NCBI GenBank assembly: GCA_023512835.1 | Contig: CM042087.1 | Span: forward strand, 56,182,397-56,246,396 | Direction of reading: 5' to 3' | DNA from: Taxillus chinensis | Taxonomy: Eukaryota > Streptophyta > Magnoliopsida > Santalales > Loranthaceae | Length of the DNA: 64,000 bases | In this document: piece by piece, positions 1-10,265 of the stretch | Layout: every line of letters starts with the position of its first letter | Position numbering within the stretch: the stretch's first letter is position 1 | Position numbers and translations under genes: made by a program | The notes under the pieces: generated by a model | The model's input: the letters and a program-made list of their open reading frames with translations, nothing else | Told to the model about the DNA's origin: nothing | The model's database searches: none

Positions 1-1504
1 TTCATTTTCGAGTCTTTTCACTATAACTTTTAGGCCTGAGAGATTGGTATTTAACAAATGATTTTCAGCTCTTAGATCATGATACCAAGCTTCCTTTCCT
101 CTGAAGTCGAGACGTCCTTTTCGAGTCTATTAATAGTAAATTCGAGACGTTTATTCCGACTTTCCATATCTTTGTACATTTGAGTAATTATTAGTCTCTC
201 ATTCTTTTCATGATCACATGCAATAGTAAGAGATTCTAATTTACTCAGGAGCTCGAGATAGAAGGTACCTCGGATTTGCCATGAGGCGGACGTTCGGCTA
301 ATGGTCGGCTCATCATCCGAGGATTCCTCCTCTTCTTCCGAGCCACTCATGTATTTTGTCACAAGCGCCTTTCTCTTGCTCTTGCTGTTATCCGAGGTGG
401 AGCGGCGAGGAGTTACCTTGTCACTTTTCTCGGCCACCTTTGCTTTGGACTCTGCATTCCTTGGCCCAGTTGACCGGTTTTCCCACGGTTGAAACATTCC
501 TGGGAACCGGACTCCGGTCGCTCCTTCCGTTGGAACGATGATGATGAGCGTCTTCGATCCCTTTTCTGCTTTCCGTAGGAATCGCTCAAAGGATTTGACA
601 AGAAGGGCTATCTCCTCCTCCTCGTCGAAATCGGGAATTGTCGGATACGTCCGTATCATCATTCCTCAAGCATGTTTAGACATTCCAGTAGCTTTGAGAG
701 CTACCCCCTTTTCTTTCCGAGCTATTTTCTCATCTCTCGTCGAGTACTTAAACCCGACTTCGTGAGTCCATGACTCTCCATATAGTTCTTCAAGGGGAAC
801 ATATCGCGCTTTTGTCGATTGCATCCGGAGTTGTTTGGAGTAGTAGCGATCCAGGCAAGGAGCGAAAGAACTTGTCATTGATCCGGGATTGAGAGTAATG
901 CTCATTGACAGTCTTCGGTTCAAGAATGAGCTTGCCGAATCTCCGATAGATGCTTTCAAGTGATTCGCCCGGTTTATGATTAAAACTCTCAAAGTTCCAT
1001 CTGAGAGTACGATCACATTCTCGTATCTGGGACCGACTCCCCTCATAGAGGATTGTCGGTTTGTCCCAAACGACTTTCTTGTCGTGCAGCCCTGGACGTC
1101 CGTGAAAGCCTCGGAATCCAAAGAAGATGTAACATAAGCGAGCCTTTTCACTAGCGCACGCCAGGCTCTTTCATCGTTGGTAAGTTCGGCATCGGTCTTT
1201 GGCCTCCTTACTCCATGTTCTCCGATAGTCATCGGAATTGGAATCTCCTGATGAAGACATGGCCACATAAGATGATCATGGCAAACCATAAACATCTTCA
1301 TGCGAGCTTTCCACCTGGGAGAAAAGCTCGGGTGTGAATTTGGGCGGTTTCGTTAGAGTAAACCCGAACTCCGTGGTTGAGAAGCGGCGGCAGCAGCAGG
1401 TTGAGGTGGGTCGACATTTTCACCGCTTGCCGATTCGGGACGGGCTCCTGTGCACCTCCGGAGTTAAGGCGAGTGTTGAATAGCATCTCGCTTTCTTCGG
1501 CCAT
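1..1504 (-). pseudogene. copia gag polyprotein, degraded, 3' end outside window
   Basis: This is the capsid/nucleocapsid gene of Copia1a. The ATG at 1504-1502 starts MAEESEMLFNTRL, as in Copia1b. The next part (about 1301-666) has the copia capsid pattern of a conserved core around KMFMVCHDHLMWPCLHQEIP, followed by Ser/Glu-rich and coiled-coil-like sequence (about 440-1). Three consecutive frames must be joined, so at least two frameshifts are present. The zinc knuckle near 430-480 is damaged: compared with the intact CCHC copy in Copia1b, the second Cys reads Arg and the His reads Gln. It is not expected to make functional Gag. The UBN2-type capsid assignment is by family resemblance. Confidence 0.8.
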
Positions 1505-1551
1505 TTCGAGATTGAAAGAGTGGGATCTCTACTTAGAACGAAGTAGAACTT

Positions 1552-1563
1552 GCTCTGATACCA
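1552..1563 (-). other. primer binding site (tRNA-Met type)
   Basis: The minus strand reads TGGTATCAGAGC, the standard copia PBS complementary to the 3' end of initiator/elongator tRNA-Met. It lies two bases from the inner LTR end at 1566. The spacing fixes both the LTR boundary and the element's orientation. Confidence 0.92.
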
Positions 1564-1565
1564 CT

Positions 1566-2729
1566 TGATGGTCCCTTGGAGCCTAAAAGGGCGGGGGGGG
1601 GGGTGAATAGGCTCTTATTTGAACTCTTTCTTTTCTCTCAAGACACAAAGACTTATCTAGTTTAAGTGAGAATCACTGCGGAAGATGACCAGATAGTGGA
1701 AGTATTTTGTTTTATTATCACAAGGTGATTACAACAAAATAGAAGCAAACACTCTCTTACACTTTGTTTACAAAAATGAACTCACACACTAGCCAAGTTC
1801 CTTTTTTTTCTTGAGATGATAGCGCTCCTAATTTCCTTTTCTATTTTTTTACCCGCCTAAGCACTTCTCTCTTTTTACATGAAGTATAAGTATGAATATT
1901 TATACAAAACATTCCTAAGAGACACCCTTGGAACTTGAAGTTCCGGAATGCGTTCCGCACTAACTATCCCTCGGTAATCTGTCTGCCTTGACTGCTGCGG
2001 ATTGTGTAGCTCAAGATCTTGGATTTGAAGAGTATAAGTGTCTTTGTGAGTTCCGAGATACAATTAAGGTTGTGTCCACATATCCGGATGATCCACGTGT
2101 AAGATTCTTCAGGTTCTCAATACATTCGTCTTACATCGGGACAGCACGAGCTGATAACATTAAATGCGGTTTAGTTGGAGCAGTGTCTTCTTGGTCCGGT
2201 GTAATTTTCCTTACTCCGTAGTTAATGAAGCTCGGAACCTTACTCCGTGTCAGTGGTTGCTTACTCCGTATCTATTCAGTACTGGAATCCTTAGTCCGTG
2301 TCAGCGCTTCCTTACTCCGCATGTAAGTTCCTTACTCCGCATGTAAGTTCCTTACTCCGTATGTAAGTTCCTTAAGCCGGGCGAGTAATAAATCCGGATT
2401 CCTTACTCCGCATCTAGTTTCCTTATTCCGCATCTATTTTCCTTACTCCGCACTTATTTTCCTTACTCCGCACTTATCCTTTAAGTTCTTAGTCCGTAGG
2501 ATTGTTCCTTATTCCGTATGTATTTGTTACTTGGTTATTTACCAAGTGTTTGACGACACTCACTCTTGTCCGGACCAGGATTATGTATCCTGTCCTTAGC
2601 TTTGCTCTCACGAGTGCATCTTTGGATTAGTAACATACCTTCTGCAATGATCAAATAAACACAAAAGATCTCAGATTAAATTACATAAGGCTTTATCAGC
2701 ATTATCCAAATTCTGGGTTTGATCCAACA
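1566..2729 (-). repeat. Copia1a 5' LTR
   Basis: The LTR is 1164 bp with TG...CA ends in either orientation (plus strand starts TGATGGTCCC and ends GATCCAACA). It matches the complete LTR of Copia1b (41268-42539), including a G-run near 1592 and the Cys/Tyr-free AT-rich leader. It contains an internal array of a cttactccg motif. No gene is contained in it. Confidence 0.9.
2210..2525. repeat. LTR-internal array of the cttactccg motif
   Basis: The motif CTTACTCCG (with variants CTTAGTCCG and CTTATTCCG) recurs roughly every 15-30 bases. Many units read CTTACTCCGTATGTAAG, where CTTAC and GTAAG can pair. The same array is present in the other two LTRs of the family, with different unit numbers. 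Its function is unknown. Confidence 0.85.
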
Positions 2730-3865
2730 TAACCATAATCTCCTCCCATATAATCAGCAGCCAGCTCCTGACCATTGATCTCTTTCTTTGAGTTAATATC
2801 CACCCTTGGATCTAGGTTAAAGCCTCTCTCTTAACCTAATCCAGCAGCCAAATCTCCACCATTGATCTATTCTTGAATATAATATTAGCCATTGGATCAA
2901 ACTTATTTAAATGAAATAATCTTAACCATTGGATCAACCTCACCTTAATCAACAGATCTCAGCCATACACTTGGCAAACTCTGATCTGCATGTGATGATG
3001 TCGGTATGTTGACCATAACTTTCTCCACAAAGCTCAAATTCACTTGAAGTCAAAAGCAAAGATGTAGATCCTTAAGTCCTCTATCCACCCCTAAAATATG
3101 GTGAAATTCTGAGCTAAAAATAAACCTGCACACATCATCCTATTTGCACACGATATCATTTTAGATGGCTATTTTGACCTAGAAGAAGGTCTCAAACTTT
3201 TTCACGTGCAGAACAAAAGTTGCTCCAAATAATGTCATAAACATGTCCTCAAAATTTCATAGCAATCAGATAAGAATTGCCTTTGTACATGACATGGGCT
3301 TTTCACGTGCAGAGCCTAATTGGCTCAAAATTAGGCCATAAACATGTCCTCAAAATTTCAGAGCAATCGGACAAGAATTGCCTTTGTACGTGACATGGAC
3401 TTTTCACGTGCAGAGCTAAATGTGCTCCAATTTCTCTAGTGAGTCCCCCATAAACTGTAGATCAATAATGCCTTCTGCACGCAATATTGATTGTAGCTCC
3501 AAACATCATTAAAATACTATTTTTGCATGTGATAATATCTGCTTCTCTGGACCTCCTCTTTCTTTCATATGGTGCAATCACAAGGTTGACAACAATGACA
3601 ACACAATCAGCATGCCAACTCTCAACAACTCACATTGGGAATAATAATTTCCCCTTTTGGAATTGTTGGCAACCACAACAACCACTTGTCTCTCCACTTT
3701 ACCATCGTTGACATCTCACCACTTTGTCAGTCACTTCACATAATGGGTTCAACTCTGTTGTAACCTGTTGAACTATATAAGATAGGCTGCAATCAGAAAT
3801 CCCCTTCAATATTATATTACACCTCCTGCAAAAAACAATTCCTGCGTGCAGTCATCATACACACA
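2730..3865 (-). repeat. Copia2a 3' LTR, inner part
   Basis: From 2730 to about 3648 this sequence is nearly identical to 43511-44426, which follows the PBS of Copia2b. That makes it LTR rather than coding DNA. The inner end is set at 3865 because the plus strand reads ...ATACACACA directly before the CTCCCCCT tract, giving a TG start on the minus strand. It holds two near-repeats of a phrase around TTTTCACGTGCAGAGC. No gene is present. Confidence 0.75.
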
Positions 3866-4085
3866 CTCCCCCTATATATGACTTCTCATATTAATCTTGC
3901 ACTCTACTATGCTGCAGACCTTCCTCTATCAGATGATAATTAACTACTTTGCTGCAGACCTTCCTTTGTTAGATGATAATTAATGATAGTTCTCCCCCTT
4001 GAAACAACTCCCCTGATAGAAGGTTAACTCCTCGACATAGAAGGTTAACTCCCCCTGTCGAGGACATCTCTCCCCCTTTGACAAC
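3866..4085 (-). other. multiple polypurine tracts and direct repeats before the 3' LTR
   Basis: On the minus strand several AGGGGGAG-type purine tracts lie at about 3866, 3991, 4052 and 4070. The one touching the LTR at 3866-3875 is the likely plus-strand priming site. A unit of about 35 bases beginning TTTGCTGCAGACCTTCCT occurs twice between 3911 and 3983. A phrase ATAGAAGGTTAACTCC is also repeated near 4015-4050. The region between this and the pol stop (4086-4203) shows nothing else. Confidence 0.65.
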
Positions 4086-4203
4086 AATTCCAAAGAATTG
4101 AAACAGGGCGTCAGTACAACACGTCCTCTGCAAAGTAGATACTACTGAAAGAAATAGGGGTTCTCACAGGAACCTGGAGGGTATCTGGGGTAATCCTACT
4201 CCC

Positions 4204-5579
4204 TCAATGAGAGGGATACACACCAAGACTAGCTCGATGTTGCTCAAACAATTCTCGTGGCAGAGGCTTAGTAAATATGTCAGTTATTTGTTGCTTGCTG
4301 ACTACAAAGTCCAACTGAATAATCTTCCTCTCCACTTTTTCTCTCAGAAAATGATAGCTGATGTCGATGTGCTTACACCTAGAATGATGAACACTATTCT
4401 TACTCAGATTTATGGCACTTTGATTGTCACATTTTATCACAGTTGTGCCTGCAACTCCCTTAATCAAGTCTCTAAGCTGTCTCTTCATCCAGATTACCTG
4501 AGTGCATGCTGAAGCTGCTGCTATATATTCTGCCTTTGTAGTACTCAAGGACACACTCTCCTGTTTTCTTACCGAGCCAGGAAACACATCTGTTGCCCAA
4601 AAGAATGCTCCACCTGGAGGTGGACTTTCTATCATCTCTGCAACCTGCCCAATCAGCATCACTGTAAGCAACCAAAGTCAAATCTGCATTTTCTGGATAC
4701 CAAAGCCCATAATCACTGGTCCCCTTCACATATCTCAGAATTCCCTTCACTGCAGTCATATGTGACTCTTTTGGATTAGCTTGATATCGTGCCACAAGAC
4801 AAACTGCTTGCATAATATCTGGTCGTGTGGCTGTCAAGTATAATAAACTACCGATCATGCTCCTATAGAGCTTCTGTTCCACACTTCGACCATCTTCATC
4901 CTTAGAAATCTGACAGCCTACCTCTATAGGGGTAGAAATGGGCTTACAATCACCCATTCCAAACTTCATCAACATGTCTCTAGTGTACTTTGCCTGTGAT
5001 AAGAATATGCCATTCTTTCTCTGTTCAACTTACAGACCCTAAAAGTATGATAGCTCTCCTATCATAGACATCTCAAATTTTGCCTGCATTAATTCTGAAA
5101 ACTGCTTGCACATATCTTCACTGTCACTGGCAAATATTATATCATCCACATATACAATGACTACTAGCTGGCCTCTATCACTCTTCCTGATATACAAGTT
5201 GCTGTCCACTGTTCCTTTCTTGAACAAAGAAGTCTTCCAAGATACTTATCCAGCCTTGAATACCAAGCTCGTGGTGCCTGTTTCAAGCCATACGAGCTTT
5301 CTTCAACCTGCATACCTTGGTTTCATCATCTTCAAGTATGAAACCATCTGGCTGTTCCATATAAACTTCTTCTTCAAGATCTCCATTCAAGAAGGCTGAC
5401 TTCACATCCATCTGAAAAATCTTATATTTTAGATGTGCAGCAACTGCCAAAAACATTCGAACACTTTCTAGCCTTGCAACAGGGGCAAAAGTTTCATCAA
5501 AGTCAACTCCTTTCACCTGTGAATAACCTTTATAGACTAGTCGTGCTTTATTTCGAATGATTTTGCCATCCTCATTCAT
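4204..5579 (-). pseudogene. Copia2a reverse transcriptase and RNase H
   Basis: This is the C-terminal half of copia Pol. The RT begins with a [24 protein letters not shown] block at 5579-5283, then [19 protein letters not shown] frameshift near 5283 interrupts the KQAPRAWY block. The catalytic YVDD lies at 5141-5152 on the minus strand, within VYVDDIIFASDSED. RNase H follows with SLSTTKAEYIAAASA, CDNQSAI and DIFTKPLPRELFEQ, ending at a stop at 4204-4206. At least three frameshifts and stops (near 5283, 5037 and 4600) mean no continuous protein. The domain identification is secure. Confidence 0.9.
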
Positions 5580-5594
5580 TTTGTTTCTGTAGAC

Positions 5595-6839
5595 CTATTT
5601 GCAGCCAATCACATTTTTGTTCTTGGGTCTTTCCACTAGCTCCCATGTGTTGTTTTTCTCAATTTGATCGAGCTCCTCATCCATAGCTTTGATCCAAAAA
5701 GGATCATCTTGAGCCTCTCCAACAGATGTAGGCTCAACTTGTGATATTAAAGTTGTAGCTTGAATTTGTCTTCTTGTTCTCACTGGTGCATTGGCATCAC
5801 CAATGATTTGTGTTATACCAGCCTCTACCACTTGAGAGTTCGTTGAACTCTTCTTTCTTCTAGTAGACTGTGATTCTGTAGTATCAGCTTCTGTCTCTGA
5901 ATCACTATCACTGCCTAAGCCTGCCACTTCCTTATCTTCATTGGTAGTAGTCGTGGTAGACTTTGCTTCTTCTCCTAGTGGATCATCAACCTTTATTGTT
6001 GTGGTCTCTTCTGAGTTCTGTATCTCCACAACCTTCACATCACAACTCTCAACCAACTTCTGTAACCTATAATTATAAACCTTGTATGCTTTGTTGGTGT
6101 AAGAGTAACCCAAAAACATCCCTTTATCGGCTTTCTTATCAAACTTGCCGATAGTATCCTTCCCCTTGATATAACATGGGCTTCCAAACACTCTGAAATG
6201 TTTCACTGTTGCTTTATACCCATACCATAATTCATATGGAGTCTTGGTAGAATTAGACCTTAACAAGGTCCTGTTTTGCATATACACTGCAACCTGTGTG
6301 GCCTCCTTCCAAAATCTTTGTGGAACATTATTATCTATCATCATAGTTCTTGCCATTTCCACAACTGCTCTGTTTTTCCTTTCTACCACTCCATCTTGCT
6401 GTGGTGTTCTGACGCTAGATTTTTGATGGAGAATCCCATACTTTGCCAAATAAGCCTCAAACTCTCCAAATGTGAACTCACTACCATGATCTGACCTCAA
6501 TGCTTTTATTTTAACCCCAAGCTGATTTTCTACTCTCTTCTTGTAGTCCTTGAAGCATCTGAATGCATCACTCTTGTGCTTGAGATGAATAATAATAGTC
6601 AGTCTACTAAAGTCATCAATTAATAACATAAAGTACCTCTCGCCATTGGTACCTTTGGTTCTCATAGGTCCACATAAATCAGTGTGTATTAGACTCAAAG
6701 AAACTTGAGTCATGTGCTCCTTTGGTTTGTGCACTATACTTGTTTGCTTTCCTTCTTGACAAACACCACACACCGTATCTCTATCTCTCTGGAGATCAGG
6801 CAAATCTGCCACCGCCTGATTAGTTACTAGGGCTCTCAT
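5595..6839 (-). pseudogene. Copia2a integrase and RT N-terminus
   Basis: This is a 414-residue open stretch. It carries the second Cys pair of the integrase zinc finger (CGVCQEGKQTS), then the catalytic core with D in HTDLCGP, D in RSDHGSEF and E in GVVERKNR, so the DDE triad is present. A Ser/Thr-rich linker follows, then the start of RT (DDPFWIKAMDEELDQIEKN). It ends at TAG 5595-5597, where related proteins have Trp (VIGCKW). The frame continues beyond that stop into 5579-5283, so this is one nonsense mutation. It integrated cDNA in the intact ancestor. Confidence 0.92.
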
Positions 6840-7953
6840 ATTTTTCTGATTTAGGTGCCCTAATCTCCTGTGCCATAGCTCATTCTCATCTTGCTTTGCT
6901 AAAACAAAGAAGTCTCTTCATTTGTACCTTGAATATGGTACAAGTTTCCATCTGTCCTCTTGCCTCTAGCAATCATATCCTGTCGATCCCTTCTTCTTGA
7001 TTAGACAACTTTTGTTAATAAAAATAACATCATGTCCATCATCACATAGTTGATCGACACTCAACAAATCGTGTCTTAACCCTTCAACCAGATACACATT
7101 TTATCATGCAATTGATTGCCTCTAATTTTTGCTTTTCCTTTCCCTCGATTTGCGGTAACCCATTGTCACCAAATTTGACTGTGCCATCGCTTCTTCTCTG
7201 TATATAAATTCAGAAGCTTCCTATTTCCAGTCATGTGTGATGTACAACCACTGTCTAGTATCCAAGTTATATCATTGCTATCTGCCTTTAATGCTACCTC
7301 AGCTACATTAGCTTTCTCTTTTGGCCTGTACTCCATCTTGCTAGATGAAGGTTTTATAACGTTTGTCACCTGCTGAGTTCTCACGACCTTAACATCAACT
7401 CCATTATGTACTTTTCTCTGTGCTTGTTGATGTTGCTCCTTTGGGATCTGTCCTAGTAGAATGGTCATGCATCTTCTAGCCATGTGACCCTTCTTACCAC
7501 ACCGTAGCAAGAAGATATAAGCCAAACGAACCTATGCCCTCTCGCTTGCAGAGTTCTATTACATTGCTCAGATTTGTGTCCTTGCAACCCACAACTGAAA
7601 CAATACCCTTCAAATCTTCTAATCCTTTGAACTCTATATTCTGGGGCTTGCTTCATATTAACAATGGTAGTATTCTTCTGATTAACAGTTGTCTTTGGCT
7701 TTTCAACTTGCTTTGACACCTGCCTAGTGGTTTCACTGCATTTGCCTTTGATTTTGGCTTCTTGATCATCAATTCTAATTTCCCTTGCTTTTGAGCTTTC
7801 TAGATTTGTAGACTCTTTCTTTTGCAGCTGCATCCTAAGCTCACAAACCTCAACCTCCAACTGCTCAGCATTTAATCTTCCTGATTCAAGTTCTTTAGTG
7901 AGATCATCTACAGTCTTGATATACTCTTCAATCTTCACTTTTGATTCCATCAA
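6840..7953 (-). pseudogene. Copia2a gag C-terminus, zinc knuckles and protease
   Basis: The stretch 7953-7465 encodes a Glu/Lys-rich coiled-coil-like segment and a CCHC zinc knuckle (CFSCGLQGHKSEQC). A second knuckle (RCGKKGHMARRC) lies in an overlapping frame near 7500-7460. The aspartic protease motif WILDSGCTSHMTG is at about 7228-7265. At 6840-7165 the protease tail and GAG-pre-integrase region continue with stops and frameshifts. The protease normally cuts the Gag-Pol polyprotein. The breaks make this copy non-functional. Confidence 0.82.
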
Positions 7954-9220
7954 CAGTTTACTGGAATCATCAAAAAGAACTTCAACAGCTTTCTTCTCTT
8001 TCTTCAGAGATTTAATTGTGGCCCTCTGTTCAATAATCTTCTTCAGAGCTCGATTCAGTTCCTCTTTCTTCAGAGATTTAACAGTCTACTAGTTCTTCCT
8101 CTTCACAGTCTTCCTCTTGTGAAGGTTCATCTTCTTCCTGACTCTGTTGCTGCATGGACACCATAAATACTTGTTCTTCAATAGCATCTGATGCCTCCTC
8201 CTCAGTTGAACTTGAATCATCCAAAACAAAGACTAAGATAGTTTCTTAGTTTGTTCAACCCTTTCTGTTGTTTGTTTGCTCTTCTTCTGGAAATATGGCT
8301 TCTTTTTCCTGTACTGATCATCATTAACATTTTTCTCCTTTGTATCCAACTTCTCACTTGGACACTCTTGAGCAAAATGTCCACGGCCTCCACAATTGAA
8401 GCATGTCACGGTAGACTTATCCTTTCCTTTGCTTTTCAGACTTGTCTTCTTTTTGAATTTTCTAGATAGCAATGCCTGTAGCAACTCCTCTTCTCTATCA
8501 GTGTCATCTCCACTAGTAAATGCATCTTCTTGGATAAGTTTAGCTTTTCCCTTTTTGGCATGAAAAGCTATCTTTGCTGGCTCTTCTTTCTTTTTCTTGG
8601 AAGGTTCACCATAACTTGCTACCCTCATCTCATATGCAACCAATGTGCTTCTCAATCCATCCAATGTCATGATCTCTTATTGTCCACTTTCTTCTATAGC
8701 TGACACCTTGGGATTGTACACAGTCGGCAATGATCTCAAAATTTTCTTTACAATTTCAGAGTCACTAATCTGATATCCATGCCCTCTGCACAGGTTGATT
8801 ATGTCATGCACTCTGTTAAAGAAGTCTTCCAACTGATCGATTCGCATCATCTTCAAAGCTTCATATTGCGCTTTGTATACCTTAACTCGCCTCTATGACC
8901 TTAGTGTCACCTTCATGAACACTCTTCAGTTTGTTCCACATATCAAAGGTCGTCTCACACCGCAACACCCATGAATACTCATTTTCAGATAAGGCAGTCA
9001 CAATAAAATGCTGTGCCTTAGCATCAGCCTCATAGCTTCTTCGATCAGCATCATTCCAGATTTCAGGGCTCTTTTGACATGTATACTTGGTAGATATTGC
9101 TTAAGAAACAAAAATACCTTGAGCAGCAAGATACTTCAACATCCTACCCTTCCATCTCTGATAGTTTGTACCATCAAAACTTGGTATAGCTGTTTTGATA
9201 CTCATACTAGAAAGATCCAT
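7954..9220 (-). pseudogene. Copia2a gag (capsid) with a first CCHC knuckle
   Basis: The ATG at 9220-9218 starts MDLSSMSIKTAIPSFDG, followed by NYQRWKGRMLKYLAAQG, typical of copia capsid N-termini. A TAA soon follows, and several further stops and frameshifts occur to 8670. The open part 8670-8233 is Lys-rich and carries CFNCGGRGHFAQEC, a canonical CX2CX4HX4C knuckle (about 8362-8403). The region 7954-8232 is Glu/Ser-rich and broken. With the two knuckles downstream, this gag has three zinc knuckles in total. Confidence 0.82.
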
Positions 9221-9259
9221 CACCTAAGAATAAAAACAAACACCTCTTCTGCAGATCTA

Positions 9260-9290
9260 AACCAGGCACTACACTAGAGGGGGGGTGAAT
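9260..9290. other. irregular junction between Copia2a gag leader and a truncated Copia1b LTR
   Basis: Copia2 sequence runs to about 9267 (AAACCAGG) and then switches to Copia1-type LTR that lacks its expected first bases (TGATGGTCCCTTGGAGCC). The 13 bases AGGCACTACACTA at the switch recur inside the LTR at about 9322-9334. Both LTR families also share a GGGGGGTGAAT stretch here. This is not a normal integration boundary. It looks like microhomology or template-switch joining. Confidence 0.7.
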
Positions 9291-9763
9291 AGGCTCTTAT
9301 CTAAACTCTTTTTATCTCTTAAGGCACTACACTAATCTAGTCAAGTGATAGAATCACTGCGGAAGATAACCAGATAGTGGAAGTATTTTGTTTTATTATC
9401 AAGAGATAAATACAACAAAATAGAAGCAAGACTCTCTTATACTCTGTTTACAAAGGGATTCACACACTAGCCTAGATTATTTCTTTGAGCTCTTGTGCAT
9501 ACACAGGTTATTCAGGCTTGTTCGCACACGTACACACCCTTTTACAAATATACAAGTATGAATATTTATACAAACATTCCTAAGAGACAACCTTGGAACT
9601 TGTAGTTCCTGAATGCGTTCAAAGACTAACTATTCCTCGGTAATCTCTCTGTCTTGACTGCTGCGGTTTGTGGAGCTCAAGGTCTTGGGTTTGAAGAGTA
9701 TAAGTGCATTTGTGAGTTCCCAAATACAATTGAGGTTGTGTCCACATATCCGGATGATCCACG
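9277..9763 (-). repeat. Copia1b 3' LTR, outer part (left of Ogre1)
   Basis: It aligns by eye with 41290-41776 of the 5' LTR with few substitutions. It lacks the outermost bases and is interrupted at 9763 by Ogre1. Its sequence resumes at 28158 after the duplicated ccacg. Confidence 0.9.
9759..9763. repeat. target site duplication of Ogre1, left copy (ccacg)
   Basis: CCACG precedes the TG of the Ogre1 5' LTR and recurs at 28153-28157 directly after the CA of its 3' LTR. The undisturbed LTR copy at about 41770 reads GATCCACGTGTAAG once, confirming the site. Confidence 0.97.
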
Positions 9764-10265
9764 TGTAGGACCTTATTTTGTCCGGGTTGGACATACTAAC
9801 CCCATTTGATATACCTTTCTCCCCATGCCATATACCTTATTGAACAGGTCCACAATGATCCCATACTTCCAAGGAATGGTCTACCCCAATCGGCACAAGA
9901 TGGATACAATTGACACGGATGGGGGAGTTCAAAATTAATGACTTTTGCTACAAGTCCTTGAAGCACCCCAAGACCAACACCAGGTGATGGAGGATGAAAA
10001 TTGAAGACCAACGCACTTGACCGAGCTCAAATCGGACTTAAAATGAAGAAGTTATGGCCAAAACAACTTTCGTTGGAAAAAGTCAAACTTGCCAAAAGAC
10101 GGTCAATGCCCCTGGTCAAACTACCCGCAAAAGTGATCATGCGAAACTCTTCAAAATGCCTATGTAGGCGAATACGGATCTCCCCAAACAATTCCTAGAA
10201 GGTTACCCATTTTTGCATTTTTGGTGGGGGTAAAAAGGTAATTAAAAGTTAAAAAAAAACTTCGG

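Larger units (their letters stand above)
1..2729 (-). mobile_element. Copia1a: 5' part of a Sirevirus-like Ty1-copia element
   Basis: Read on the minus strand, this is a 5' LTR (2729 down to 1566), a tRNA-Met type primer binding site and a gag gene that runs off the left edge. Gag, PBS and LTR are closely similar to those of Copia1b at 39400-42539, so the two are copies of one family. Its outer LTR end at 2729 abuts Copia2a LTR sequence, so it was inserted into that LTR. Protease, integrase and RT would lie left of the window. The target duplication cannot be checked because the other end is missing. Confidence 0.85.
2730..9267 (-). mobile_element. Copia2a: degraded Ty1-copia element
   Basis: Minus-strand order from right to left is gag with zinc knuckles (9220-7465), protease (about 7250), integrase (6839-5595), RT and RNase H (5579-4204), polypurine tracts (3866-4085) and 3' LTR (3865-2730). 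This PR-INT-RT-RH order defines Ty1-copia. The outer part of the 3' LTR is cut by Copia1a at 2729. The gag 5' end stops at an irregular junction with Copia1b LTR near 9268, so the 5' LTR is absent here. A related LTR plus gag start lies at 42540-44426. Confidence 0.88.
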
